A stretch of 32,631 bases of DNA from CAVZLD01 sp964522605 (GTDB taxonomy: Bacteria; Planctomycetota; Planctomycetia; Pirellulales; Pirellulaceae), in NCBI GenBank assembly GCA_964522605.1, contig CAZFWV010000041.1:1-32631 (forward strand), read 5' to 3'. A model generated the notes under the pieces. It was not told where the DNA came from, ran no database searches, and worked only from the letters and a program-made list of their open reading frames with translations. Positions 7,448 through 15,838 of this stretch are shown here, in pieces. Each line of letters starts with the position of its first letter. The first letter of the stretch is position 1. Both the position numbers and the translations under genes were made by a program.

Positions 7448-9556
7448 ATGCCAGGTCAGGTTCCAGAGCAGCGCCGGACACTACGAGTCCGGGTATCATC
7501 CGGCATCCGGGTGGTCCTGACCATTGTGCTGTTCGCGGCCGCCGTCTGCTTGGTCCAACGACTGACCTTCTTGCTCCGCTTTCCGCCCTTTCAGAGGACT
7601 GCGATCTGGACGCCGGGCGCTGTGCTCTTCACTGCTTTGCTGATCGCACCGCCCCGTCGATGGTGGGTTTACTATGTTGGGCTCTGCCTTGCCGGCGTCG
7701 GTGCCTACTTCAACGACAACGTGATACCTTTAAGTACGGTCATGTTCGGAGTGCAATTCCTGTTCTTCGGCATGGCCCTTGGCGCTTGGGTTATTCGGAG
7801 ACATTGCAGCCGTCCCTCGCTCGGGAATCCGGCAACATTCGCCGTGTTTGTCGCTTTCGCCGTCATCGTCGTGCCAATCACCGTGGAGGCACCGCAGCTG
7901 CTAATTCGGTCAGTTACCGGTGCAACCGATGTCTGGGCCGTGGCAGTGCGGAATGTGCTCGGTGTCGCGATTGGTGTGCTCTGTGGGACGCCGGCCCTGA
8001 CGTTAGTACTCACGCGTGGCCGTGACTGGGTCCGAGCAGGTTCATGGAGACGCGTTGGAGAAATCGGAGCGCTCTCTGCATGTCTTGTGACTGTCGGTTA
8101 CTTCAGTTTCGGCCGACCGATGGGTGGCAGTACACCGCCGGTAATGCTATACGCTCCGTTACCGTTGCTTCTTTGGGCGAGCACTCGTTTCGGGCTCGTG
8201 GGAGTCAGTTGGGCGATCCTTGTTGTTGCATTTCAAGCGGTGTGGGGCGCCCTCCACGGGCTTGGCCCATTCATTTCTCCCGATCCCGCTGGGAACATTC
8301 TCCAACTGCAACTCTTTCTGCTTGCGATTTCCTTGCCGCTGATGGTCCTGGCGGTGATCACGGAAGAACGTCGTCGGGCATTCTCGGCACTCGCCCACGA
8401 GATGAGCATGCACAAGCAGGCGGACGAGCGATTCCGGCTGGTTGTCGAGTCCTCACCCAGCGCCATTGTCATGGTCGATGCGGCAGGGACCATCGTCCTG
8501 GTCAATGCCCAGATCGAGAAGTACTTCGGCTATCGTCCGGAGGATCTGGTCGGCCAGCCAATTGAAATCCTCGTGCCGGAGCGATTCCGGGGTAAACACC
8601 ACGATTACCGCACACGTTTTTTCTCGTGCCCCGAGGCCCGGCCGATCGGTGCGGGCGTCGAGCTGTTTGGCCGGTGCAAGGATGGCCGTGAGTTCCCGGT
8701 TGAGATCGGCCTTACCCCGGTTCAGACCAGCGAAGGGCACTTCTGTTTCGGTACGATCGTGGACATCACGGAGCAGAAGCGAGCCGAAGAAACCAGGAAG
8801 GAGCTGTCCCATGCGGCGCGACTGGCTGTCGTCGGTGAACTCTCGGCGTCCATCGCCCACGAGATCAACCAACCGCTCGGCGCGATCCTGAGCAACGTCG
8901 ACGCTGCAGAAATGATGCTCGAATCCGCTCCCGAGTCCCTCACCGAAGTACGGCAGATTCTGGATGATATTCGTAAAGACGATCTCAGGGCGAGCGATGT
9001 CATCCGTCGGGTACGAGCGTTAGCGCGCAAGCGCGAGATTGAGCTGCAGCCGCTCGATCTCAACGACGTGATCTCAGACACCCTTTGGCTTCTCCGCGGG
9101 GAGTCAAACCGTCGTGGCGTCGTGATCCAGACCGAACTGGCAACCGATCTCCCGCTCGTGTGCGGAGACAAGATCCATCTGCAGCAGGTCCTGCTCAACC
9201 TCTTCCTCAACGGCATGGACGCGATGGACAACAGCCCTGACCAGAAGCGACTTTCGGTGCGTACCACCGTGAGCCACACGGGTTTTGTGGAAACCGCGGT
9301 GAGCGACACCGGGCCCGGCATTCTGCCTGATCAAATGGGCCGGCTGTTTGAGCCGTTCTACTCGACCAAGAAGGAGGGAATGGGAATCGGGTTGTCCGTC
9401 GCCCGTTCTCTGGTCGAAGCGCATGGCGGCCGCATCTGGGCAGAGAACAACGCGGACGGCGGAGCGACGTTGCGGTTTACCGTACCAGCCGAAGCTCCTC
9501 AACCGGACAGGCAACTGCGCGACAATCAGCCAGCCCATCTGGAATTGCTCCCATGA
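7448..9556 (+). CDS. MASE1-PAS hybrid sensor histidine kinase
   Basis: This is a 702-residue membrane sensor kinase. Residues about 20-305 form a MASE1-type integral sensor with about eight hydrophobic segments (RVVLTIVLFAAAV, TPGAVLFTALLIAPPRRWW and others). A PAS domain covers 330-443. HisKA follows, with phospho-acceptor H471 in SASIAHEINQPL. The ATPase domain has an N box (LLNLFLNGMDAMD, N584/N588), a G1 box (D620-T-G-P-G) and GMGIGLS (645-650). The PAS domain resembles FixL: H384 aligns with the haem-ligand His of FixL, but the haem-propionate Arg position is V404, so haem binding is doubtful. The stop overlaps the next gene's start by four bases (ATGA), which implies translational coupling to the FixJ-type regulator. 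Confidence 0.93.
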   Translation: MPGQVPEQRRTLRVRVSSGIRVVLTIVLFAAAVCLVQRLTFLLRFPPFQRTAIWTPGAVLFTALLIAPPRRWWVYYVGLCLAGVGAYFNDNVIPLSTVMFGVQFLFFGMALGAWVIRRHCSRPSLGNPATFAVFVAFAVIVVPITVEAPQLLIRSVTGATDVWAVAVRNVLGVAIGVLCGTPALTLVLTRGRDWVRAGSWRRVGEIGALSACLVTVGYFSFGRPMGGSTPPVMLYAPLPLLLWASTRFGLVGVSWAILVVAFQAVWGALHGLGPFISPDPAGNILQLQLFLLAISLPLMVLAVITEERRRAFSALAHEMSMHKQADERFRLVVESSPSAIVMVDAAGTIVLVNAQIEKYFGYRPEDLVGQPIEILVPERFRGKHHDYRTRFFSCPEARPIGAGVELFGRCKDGREFPVEIGLTPVQTSEGHFCFGTIVDITEQKRAEETRKELSHAARLAVVGELSASIAHEINQPLGAILSNVDAAEMMLESAPESLTEVRQILDDIRKDDLRASDVIRRVRALARKREIELQPLDLNDVISDTLWLLRGESNRRGVVIQTELATDLPLVCGDKIHLQQVLLNLFLNGMDAMDNSPDQKRLSVRTTVSHTGFVETAVSDTGPGILPDQMGRLFEPFYSTKKEGMGIGLSVARSLVEAHGGRIWAENNADGGATLRFTVPAEAPQPDRQLRDNQPAHLELLP

Positions 9557-10179
9557 CCGAGCCAACTCCTATCGTCCACGTTGTTGATGACGACGATTCG
9601 TTGAGGACCGCCGTGATGCGTTTGCTGCGTGCGGCAGGCTACGAAGTCCGCGGGTACGCCTCCGCGGGCGAATTCTTGCTTGCTGGGCGGGGAGACACGC
9701 CAGGTTGTCTCCTGCTGGACGTGCGCATGCCCGGGCCGAGTGGTCTCGATCTCCAGGCAGCATTCCGCAAGATGGACGAGGCGCTTCCCATCATTTTCCT
9801 CACCGGTCACGGCGACATCCCGATGAGTGTCCGCGCGATGAAGGCGGGCGCGGTCGATTTCCTCACGAAGCCAGTGCAGCGGGAGGCGCTGCTGACCGCC
9901 ATTCAGAACGCGCTGGCTCGGGACGCGGAGAACCGAGCGGCCCGCACCCGAGCGAGTGCGGTGCAGACGCACTACAAGGCCTTGACGTCGCGTGAGCGCG
10001 CTGTCTTCGCACTTGTAATTGCCGGAAGGCTCAACAAGCAAATCGCCGCGGAACTTGACATCTCGGAACGCACGGTTAAGTCTCACCGGGCCCAGGTGAT
10101 GAAGAAGATGCACGTCACGTCGGTGACCGAGTTGGTTCGCGTTGCCGAGCAGCTTCACGCAGACGCGCAGCGGCAGTGA
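9553..10179 (+). CDS. FixJ-type response regulator (REC-LuxR HTH)
   Basis: This 208-residue regulator is the evident partner of the overlapping kinase. Residues 5-120 are a receiver domain with an acidic patch (VDDDDS), phospho-acceptor D56 in LLLDVRMPG, T84 and K106 (FLTKPV). Residues about 140-205 are a LuxR/GerE helix-turn-helix (LTSRERAVFALVIAGRLNKQIAAEL, SERTVKSHRAQVMKKM). That arrangement is the FixJ/TodT/StyR group, which are transcription activators. The ATG lies inside the final codons of the kinase gene. The target genes cannot be told from the sequence. Confidence 0.95.
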   Translation: MTEPTPIVHVVDDDDSLRTAVMRLLRAAGYEVRGYASAGEFLLAGRGDTPGCLLLDVRMPGPSGLDLQAAFRKMDEALPIIFLTGHGDIPMSVRAMKAGAVDFLTKPVQREALLTAIQNALARDAENRAARTRASAVQTHYKALTSRERAVFALVIAGRLNKQIAAELDISERTVKSHRAQVMKKMHVTSVTELVRVAEQLHADAQRQ

Positions 10180-10349
10180 GCCAGGCTCTGGGCAGCCATA
10201 GTCGACGCCTGTCCACCTGCACCAAAGGGCAGCGCATTCTTCCCCCGAGTCCAATTCCGCCGACGTATCCGCACCTCGACAATCACTCTCACCTCGCACG
10301 GCGCGAGAGAACGAACCGCCACACGCCCGCGCAGATTGAGTGATTTCCT

Positions 10350-10733
10350 GTGCCAGTTGAGCCGCCAAGAATCGTCGTGGTTGAGGACGACGCCAGCATG
10401 AGTAAGGCCATTGGCACGATTCTGCGCACCCAGGGTTTCACGCCCATGATGTTCGCCTCCGCCGAGGCAGCTCTGGAAGGCGACGCCGCGGTGACCGCCG
10501 ACTGCTTAGTGCTGGATATCATGCTGCCGGGAATGTCCGGCTTTGACCTGTACCGACAGTTGGCCTCGTCGGGGGCGGATGTGCCGGCCATTTTCATCAC
10601 GGCCCATGATGACCCGCCTGTTCGGGAAAAGGCCCAGCAACTGGGGCCTAACAGCCATTTCATTCCCAAACCGTTCTCCGGTCGGACACTCCTTGAGGCC
10701 GTCACGCACGCGCTAAGACTTGATCGAGGGTGA
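10350..10733 (+). CDS. stand-alone receiver-domain protein
   Basis: This 127-residue protein is a single CheY-like receiver with no output domain. The acidic pair is E12-D13, the phospho-acceptor is D56 (LVLDIMLPG), the switch Thr lies in FITAHD, and the conserved Lys is in FIPKPF. The start is GTG at 10350, and no upstream ATG is available. It lies 170 bases after the FixJ-type gene on the same strand. It probably receives phosphate from the same kinase or acts as a phosphate sink, which is inference. The 10180-10349 gap holds no gene I recognise. Confidence 0.9.
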   Translation: MPVEPPRIVVVEDDASMSKAIGTILRTQGFTPMMFASAEAALEGDAAVTADCLVLDIMLPGMSGFDLYRQLASSGADVPAIFITAHDDPPVREKAQQLGPNSHFIPKPFSGRTLLEAVTHALRLDRG

Positions 10734-10847
10734 GACACGCATGTTGCTCCATTTTGGAACGGACATCGTCGAGCACTGGCTGCTTGTTGGTTGGGAGCAA
10801 CCGGAAGATGAAGACCATGGTGAATCCATCACATCACTCGGTTTAGT

Positions 10848-10912
10848 TCCGGCTTGCCGGAGCTGGCTTGATCCGGCGGACCGTGATTCGGCATGCCGGA
10901 CCAACTTCACCT
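10848..10912. repeat. palindrome-rich segment upstream of the zinc-ribbon gene
   Basis: TTCCGGCTTGCCGGA forms a tight hairpin (CCGGC/GCCGG). About 40 bases later, TTCGGCATGCCGGACCAACTT is an imperfect reverse complement of the first part. Two such imperfect arms suggest a decayed inverted repeat or a structured leader ahead of the gene starting at 10940. Confidence 0.45.
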
Positions 10913-10939
10913 CCTGAATCCACAATGGGAAGAACGACC

Positions 10940-11527
10940 ATGCAGGATCAAGACGACAACGACCGCGGAGAATCGGGTGGTGATGTCCGAGAAGGCATTG
11001 GAGTCGGTGACGATTCCAACAAGATCTCAACCGTGGAATTGCCGCGTCGGGGTAACGTGGAAAAATGTCCGGTCTGTGGCTCACGGGTGGATGTCGAGGC
11101 CTACCACTGTCCCGCTTGCCACAATTCGTTCTGCTTCCATTGTCGGGCGCGACTGCTCCCGCCCGACACACAGCTGCAATGTGTCAACCAGCAGTGCGAT
11201 TACTACGGCAAGCTCGTCTGCGAGGTCTGCGACAGCGCCGCAGAGAAGGAAGAGCCACCGACAGTGTATGCGGAACCCGAGGACGGTTACTGGCCCGCCT
11301 TGCTCGCACTCGTTCTGATCCTCGTGCCCCTGGTCTGGTATTTCACATCTTCCTTTCTTGTCGCCGTGGGATTCGCAGTGCTCGCCTTTGTCGGGGGCGG
11401 ATCCTTTCTCCAGCGACGGGGCGTCAACGTCTTTGGACGCGAGAACCAGGTCGAGCATCCGCGACGGTCCACCTACTACACCTGCATTCGCTGCCGGCAG
11501 CCGGTGAAGAAACTCCACGGAGGCTAG
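10940..11527 (+). CDS. zinc-ribbon membrane protein of unknown function
   Basis: I recognise no named family. With the ATG at 10940 (GGGAAG seven bases upstream) the protein has 195 residues. An acidic N-terminus is followed by a Cys-rich region with pairs C43/C46, C57/C60, C65/C68, C81/C86 and C94/C97, which looks like zinc ribbons or a treble-clef array. A hydrophobic stretch (about 118-157, LLALVLILVPLVWYF and FLVAVGFAVLAFVGGG) forms two membrane segments. A last Cys pair (C182-I-R-C185) lies near the C-terminus. In total there are 12 Cys, all in short pairs. It directly precedes the DUF4239 gene (10-base gap), so the two are probably co-translated. An upstream ATG at 10925 is possible. 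Confidence 0.75.
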   Translation: MQDQDDNDRGESGGDVREGIGVGDDSNKISTVELPRRGNVEKCPVCGSRVDVEAYHCPACHNSFCFHCRARLLPPDTQLQCVNQQCDYYGKLVCEVCDSAAEKEEPPTVYAEPEDGYWPALLALVLILVPLVWYFTSSFLVAVGFAVLAFVGGGSFLQRRGVNVFGRENQVEHPRRSTYYTCIRCRQPVKKLHGG

Positions 11528-11537
11528 GAACACTTCC

Positions 11538-12329
11538 ATGTTCTACTGGATCTACGATATTCCGACCAAAGAACTGGCCATCTTGATTGCCGGTTCGTTC
11601 GTGCTGTTCTATTGGGTGGGCTGCCTTTTTTTCCGCCCGATCCTGCGACAGTTTGTGCGCGCCCGCTCCGAAACGAATGCGATTGTGGGCAATGTTCTTT
11701 CCTGTCATGGCGTCTTCTACGGTCTCTTGCTGGGCCTGCTCGCCGTGGCCGCGTATCAAAACTACTCGCAAGCCGAAGCGAACGTGGCGGAAGAGGCGGT
11801 TGCGCTGGCAACCGTGTATGAGGATGTTCATTCGTACCCAGAACCCTACGGGCAATACCTGCGCTGGCTGCTCCGTGGGTATTGCCGCTACGAAATCAAA
11901 TACGCCTGGCCACTGCAGCAGAAAGGAATCGTACCCGAAGGAGGGAGACCGCGGATTATCGCGGTCCAAGAGCGGTTGCTCTCGTTCAAACCCCAGGATC
12001 CCAGTGAGGAAATCGTGCACGCCGAGACACTGAGGAAATTCAACGATTACCTCGAGCGACGTCGAGTGCGACTGCAGTCGGTCACGACCGGGATTCCGGC
12101 AGTCATGTGGTACGTCGTGTTGGTCGGGGCGGTCGTCAACATTGCGATCCTCTGGCTGCTCGACATGAAATTCATCACCCAGTTGTTTCTCGGCGGACTC
12201 GTTTCCTTCTTCCTGGGGTCGATGATCTTTCTGGTGGCGGAATTGGACAATCCCTTTCGAGGCGGGTTGGGTATCCAGCCACGCGCGTTTGAGGCGGTGC
12301 ACGCACTGATGATGGAGGATTCCTATTGA
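11538..12329 (+). CDS. DUF4239-like (bestrophin-like) membrane protein
   Basis: This is a 263-residue protein with four clear hydrophobic segments: near residues 13-32, 57-73, 195-213 and 217-237. A large soluble loop between the second and third holds YGQYLRWLLRGYCRYEIKYAWPLQQKG and RKFNDYLERRRVRLQSV. This matches the DUF4239 layout, sometimes called bestrophin-like, whose transport role is not shown. Its TGA overlaps the ATG of the following UrtA-like gene (TGATG), with GGAGG eight or more bases before. It therefore belongs to one operon with its neighbours. Confidence 0.82.
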   Translation: MFYWIYDIPTKELAILIAGSFVLFYWVGCLFFRPILRQFVRARSETNAIVGNVLSCHGVFYGLLLGLLAVAAYQNYSQAEANVAEEAVALATVYEDVHSYPEPYGQYLRWLLRGYCRYEIKYAWPLQQKGIVPEGGRPRIIAVQERLLSFKPQDPSEEIVHAETLRKFNDYLERRRVRLQSVTTGIPAVMWYVVLVGAVVNIAILWLLDMKFITQLFLGGLVSFFLGSMIFLVAELDNPFRGGLGIQPRAFEAVHALMMEDSY

Positions 12330-13660
12330 TGTCGCCGGCAAAATCTCGACTCGGTGCCCGAAGACTGACGCGCCGCAGCTGGCTCCAGCAGAGCGCCCGG
12401 ACGATGGCGCTGGCCGCCATGCCGGGACTGACGTCGGTCAGTTTGTCCGGCTGTGTGCGGCGACGACCGGCCAGCCGCAAGACCGTGAAGGTCGGCATTC
12501 TGCATTCTCAGACCGGCACGATGTTGATCAGTGAAACGTCACTGCGGGATGCGGAGTTGATGGCGATCGAGGAAATCAACGCGTCCGGTGGGGTCCTGGG
12601 GCATTCGATTGAACCAATCGTCGAAGACGGGCGGTCGCGGTTTACGCAAGTGTTTCCCAAACAGGCCCGCAAGCTGCTCGCCCAAGACAAGGTGAAGGTC
12701 GTGTTTGGCTGTTGGACGTCCGTGAGCCGAAAAGCCGTCCGGTCGGTTTTTGAAGAGCTCAACGGATTACTGTTCTATCCGGTCCAGTATGAAGGAAACG
12801 AGTGCTCGCAGAACATCGTGTATTTTGGCGCGGTGCCGAACCAGCAGATTCTGCCGGCGATCGACTGGTTGATGAGTGAAGCCGGAGGTTCCAAGAAGCG
12901 TTTCTACCTTGTGGGCTCCGACTACGTGTTTCCGCGGACGGCGAACTTTGTTCTGGATAAGTACCTTCGGGCCCAAGGAGCCGAAGTGGCAGGTGTCAAC
13001 TACACTCCGTTGGGACATCTGGACTATCGGCAGACGATTGAAGAAATCAAGAACGCGTCTCCGGATGCGATCGTCAGCACGATCAACGGAGACAGTAATA
13101 TTGGCTTCTACGGTGAGCTCGCTGCCCAGGGCATCACGGCCGACCAGATTCCCGTCCTGGCCACAAGCGTTGGAGAGGACGAGCTGCGCAGCCTGCTGCC
13201 GTCCCAGATAATGGGGCACCTCTCGGCCTGGAGCTACTTCCAGACGATCGACACGCCAGCCAACCGGGACTTCGTCGGTCGGTTCAAACGCACATACGGA
13301 TATGACTGCGTCACCGATGACCCGATTGAAGCGGCGTACTCTCAGGTCTACATCTGGAAACGAGCAGTCGAACACGCGCAGAGTTTTGAAGTGGATCGGG
13401 TCCGAGAGGCATTCCGAGATGGCATTGAGTTCGATGCGCCGGGCGGCAGGATTCGCGTCGACCCGAAGACCCAGCATACCTACAAGCGATTTCGCCTCGG
13501 CCGCGTTCGCGAGGATCGACAATTCGACATCATCTACGAATCGGCCGACTGGATTGCACCCGAACCCTTTCCTCAAGTCGCGTTTCCTGGATGGAAGTGC
13601 GACTGGACGAAGGACGGGATCAAACGCGGTTCGCAAGTCGATCTTGGTGTTCCAGGGTAG
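12329..13660 (+). CDS. solo UrtA-like urea/amide-binding protein, Tat lipoprotein
   Basis: This is a periplasmic binding protein of the UrtA/FmdD/AmiC group (type I ABC substrate-binding fold). After the signal region it has VKVGILHSQTGTMLISE, AIEEINASGGVLG, VVFGCWTSVSRKAV, NGLLFYPVQYEG and FYLVGSDYVFPRTAN, all typical of UrtA. The N-terminus has a twin-arginine motif (T14-R-R-S-W-L-Q) and a lipobox L39-S-G-C42, so a Tat-exported lipoprotein is likely. No urtB, urtC, urtD or urtE permease or ATPase gene is nearby, which argues for a sensing role or for use of a distant transporter. The ATG at 12329 overlaps the stop of the DUF4239 gene; a TTG one codon earlier is possible. Ligand identity is inferred from family only. 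Confidence 0.9.
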   Translation: MSPAKSRLGARRLTRRSWLQQSARTMALAAMPGLTSVSLSGCVRRRPASRKTVKVGILHSQTGTMLISETSLRDAELMAIEEINASGGVLGHSIEPIVEDGRSRFTQVFPKQARKLLAQDKVKVVFGCWTSVSRKAVRSVFEELNGLLFYPVQYEGNECSQNIVYFGAVPNQQILPAIDWLMSEAGGSKKRFYLVGSDYVFPRTANFVLDKYLRAQGAEVAGVNYTPLGHLDYRQTIEEIKNASPDAIVSTINGDSNIGFYGELAAQGITADQIPVLATSVGEDELRSLLPSQIMGHLSAWSYFQTIDTPANRDFVGRFKRTYGYDCVTDDPIEAAYSQVYIWKRAVEHAQSFEVDRVREAFRDGIEFDAPGGRIRVDPKTQHTYKRFRLGRVREDRQFDIIYESADWIAPEPFPQVAFPGWKCDWTKDGIKRGSQVDLGVPG

Positions 13661-13764
13661 CGGCCGGTGGAAGAAAGGGGACAGGCAATTCTCGACAGGA
13701 AGTATTCCTTTGCGGGTTTGACGTGCGTGTGTCGAGAGCCCGTCCTCTTTCTTCCCCCGGCTGC
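13660..13764. repeat. 105-bp imperfect inverted repeat after the urtA-like gene
   Basis: The arms are 13660-13697 and 13730-13764. Paired blocks are CCGG/CCGG, GGAAGAAAG/CTTTCTTCC, GGAC/GTCC and an inner TCTCGACA/TGTCGAGA. There are four mismatches and one three-base bulge (AAT, 13687-13689). The central loop is 32 bases. The left arm starts on the last base of the urtA-like stop codon. No T-run follows either arm, so it is not a standard intrinsic terminator. Confidence 0.8.
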
Positions 13765-13819
13765 AAAGCCTGAAGGCGATCCTCATCCTTTTTCCTCGTG
13801 CAAGTGAGTAGACGGACCG

Positions 13820-14509
13820 ATGGCCGAATTCAAGATTCATGAACTCGAAGGCACGCGCTACGTGGATATTCATCTGCAGGATGAAATGGTACGCGTCGAG
13901 GCGGGAGCCCTCAGCTACCTGCAAGGGGATATTCAGATCCATTCGCGGCTCTTGCCCTCGATTGGCGGAGCGCTCAAATCGCTGCTGGCTGACGAAGCTG
14001 TTTACCGCCCCCTGTACTTCGGTACGGGAGTGATTACGCTCGAATCGACTTTGGGTGGTTTCCATGTTCTCGACCTCCACGGCGAGTCGTGGATTCTAGA
14101 ACGCGGTGCCTACTGGGCCTCGGAGGGAAGTGTGGAGGTGAGTTATCACCGGGAACGGATGCTGACCGGTCTCTGGGCCGGCGAAGGGCCCGTCTACCTG
14201 CAAACCAAAGTGAAGGGGCACGGCAAGGTCGTGGTCACGACCAAGGGCCCCGTCGAAGTGCTCTCACTGGACGGAAAGAAGCGAATCGCCGCCGAGGGCA
14301 AGTACGTGATCTGCCGAACCGGCGACGTCTCGTTTAAGGTGCAGCGATCTACCAAGAACTTCTTTGGACGATTCACTTCCGGCGAAGGTTTCGTTCGCGT
14401 GTTCGAGGGGACGGGCAAGATTCTGCTCAACCCGGCTCCCTATTGGCGTTACCGAGTGTTTACGGAGCGCGGCCATCAGCCCGACCATCCGTCCACCACG
14501 ACAACCTAG
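13820..14509 (+). CDS. AIM24-family protein
   Basis: This 229-residue protein belongs to the AIM24 family (beta-sandwich proteins related to the yeast mitochondrial AIM24 and TIM-barrel-free bacterial homologues). Family-like segments are VRVEAGALSYLQGDIQI, ESTLGGFHVLDLHGESWILERGAYWASEGSVEV and GEGPVYLQTKVKGHGKVVV. No signal peptide or membrane segment is seen. The bacterial role is unknown; proposed links are to membrane organisation. The ATG at 13820 fits the alignment. It follows the long inverted repeat and precedes the DUF937 gene, with the same orientation. Confidence 0.85.
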   Translation: MAEFKIHELEGTRYVDIHLQDEMVRVEAGALSYLQGDIQIHSRLLPSIGGALKSLLADEAVYRPLYFGTGVITLESTLGGFHVLDLHGESWILERGAYWASEGSVEVSYHRERMLTGLWAGEGPVYLQTKVKGHGKVVVTTKGPVEVLSLDGKKRIAAEGKYVICRTGDVSFKVQRSTKNFFGRFTSGEGFVRVFEGTGKILLNPAPYWRYRVFTERGHQPDHPSTTTT

Positions 14510-14623
14510 TGACCTCTCGGTCGTGCGACGGGCACTTTCCGAGTTCTCAACATATCGCTCCGCTCGAAAGGCTTTTGAATCGGTTACAGCGTCAATCGAT
14601 GCAGACTCAATCCAGCAATCCAA

Positions 14624-14638
14624 GCTCCCTCAGGGAGC
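14624..14638 (+). other. short perfect hairpin between AIM24 and DUF937 genes
   Basis: GCTCCC-TCA-GGGAGC lies 50 bases before the DUF937 start. It is followed by GTTT only, so it is a weak terminator at best; a leader hairpin is an alternative. The rest of 14510-14688 shows no gene. Confidence 0.4.
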
Positions 14639-14688
14639 GTTTACCATTTCCAGCCTGAGGCAAACGTTAGAACTAAGGAGACGTGACT

Positions 14689-15777
14689 ATGAACCTTGTG
14701 GAATCACTCATGAAATCGTTCGGCGGCGACGTGCTTGGCAACCTCAGCGGTGCCCTGGGGGCCGGTGAGCAGGATGTGCAGAAGGCCGTGAGCGCGGCCC
14801 TACCCGCTTTGCTGAGTGGGATCGGCTCGCTCGCGGAGAAGCCCCGAGGTGCGGAAAAGCTCTGGTCCGCCGTACAAGATACGGACGAGAATATTGTCGG
14901 GAATTTTGCGAAAATGCTGTCCGGCGGTCAGCAAGACGAACTCGTCAACAAGGGGACCGGTCTACTGGAAAACCTCCTCGGCTCGAGTACTCTTGGCTCG
15001 CTGATCAGTGTCCTGGCGAGCTTCCTCGGCGGAAAGAAGGCACTGGTCACGAAACTGCTTCCCATGTTGGCACCGATGATCCTGGGATCGCTCAAGAAAC
15101 AGGTCGTCTCGAACGGCCTGGATCTGGGTGGCCTTACCAAGATGCTCCTGGGGCAGAAGGACAACATTTCCCGGGCGATGCCCCAGGGGCTGATGAAATC
15201 GTTGGCGAACACGCAAGGCCTGGGTGATCTCAGCGGATTCGCCCAATCGGCCTCTGCGGGAGTCACCGCAGCGAGTCGGGCCGCCAGTTCGACCGCCCGC
15301 GCCACTCGAGACGCCGCCGTCCAGAGCGCTTCGCCCATGCGTTGGTTGCTGCCACTCCTCCTCCTCGCAATTGCCGCGTGTGGAGTCTATTGGATGATGA
15401 ATCGCGCCGGCCGCGATGCGACCGCTGTCCAGGAGACCATCGAGAATACCGTCGACCAAGTCGGCACCGTGACCAGGGACTTCGATGACTACTTTGCGAA
15501 CATGGGCACGGCATTGACCGGTATCACCGACGTCGATTCAGCACAGGCTGCGCTTCCCAAGCTGGAGGGCATGGCCACGCAACTCGATACGCTCGGCAAG
15601 GCGTTCCAATCACTGCCTTCCGCTTCGCGTCCGGCGCTCGCGCAGACTGTGGCAACTGCCGTGCAGGAACTCGAGAGCCAGCGTCAACGAATTGAAGAGA
15701 TTCCCGGGGTCGGTGGCATCTTGAAATCGATCCTCGACACAATCTTCGAAAAGCTGGCTGCGATAATCAAGGGTTGA
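14689..15777 (+). CDS. DUF937-domain protein with a C-terminal membrane anchor
   Basis: The first 185 residues match DUF937 (YidB-like in part): NLVESLMKSFGGDVLGNLS, DVQKAVSAALPALLSGI, LLGSSTLGSLISVLASFLG and LLPMLAPMILGSLKKQ. An Ala/Ser-rich linker leads to one membrane segment (about 219-238, WLLPLLLLAIAACGVYWMMN). A 120-residue helical domain with Gln/Glu repeats follows and probably lies in the periplasm. The ATG at 14689 was chosen because AAGGAG (14675-14680) is eight bases upstream; the in-frame GTG at 14683 is too close to it. At 362 residues it is longer than plain DUF937 proteins. Function unknown. Confidence 0.82.
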   Translation: MNLVESLMKSFGGDVLGNLSGALGAGEQDVQKAVSAALPALLSGIGSLAEKPRGAEKLWSAVQDTDENIVGNFAKMLSGGQQDELVNKGTGLLENLLGSSTLGSLISVLASFLGGKKALVTKLLPMLAPMILGSLKKQVVSNGLDLGGLTKMLLGQKDNISRAMPQGLMKSLANTQGLGDLSGFAQSASAGVTAASRAASSTARATRDAAVQSASPMRWLLPLLLLAIAACGVYWMMNRAGRDATAVQETIENTVDQVGTVTRDFDDYFANMGTALTGITDVDSAQAALPKLEGMATQLDTLGKAFQSLPSASRPALAQTVATAVQELESQRQRIEEIPGVGGILKSILDTIFEKLAAIIKG

Positions 15778-15838
15778 AGTAGCCAGACGCTGGAGCGGCG
15801 TGTGGCGGAAAGGATCACTGACGGGAGGGAGGAATGAC

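Noticed and set aside
8438..8779. Calling the kinase FixL, an oxygen sensor
   Set aside because: Only the His of the haem pocket aligns; the key Arg is Val, and this PAS pattern is common in non-haem sensors.
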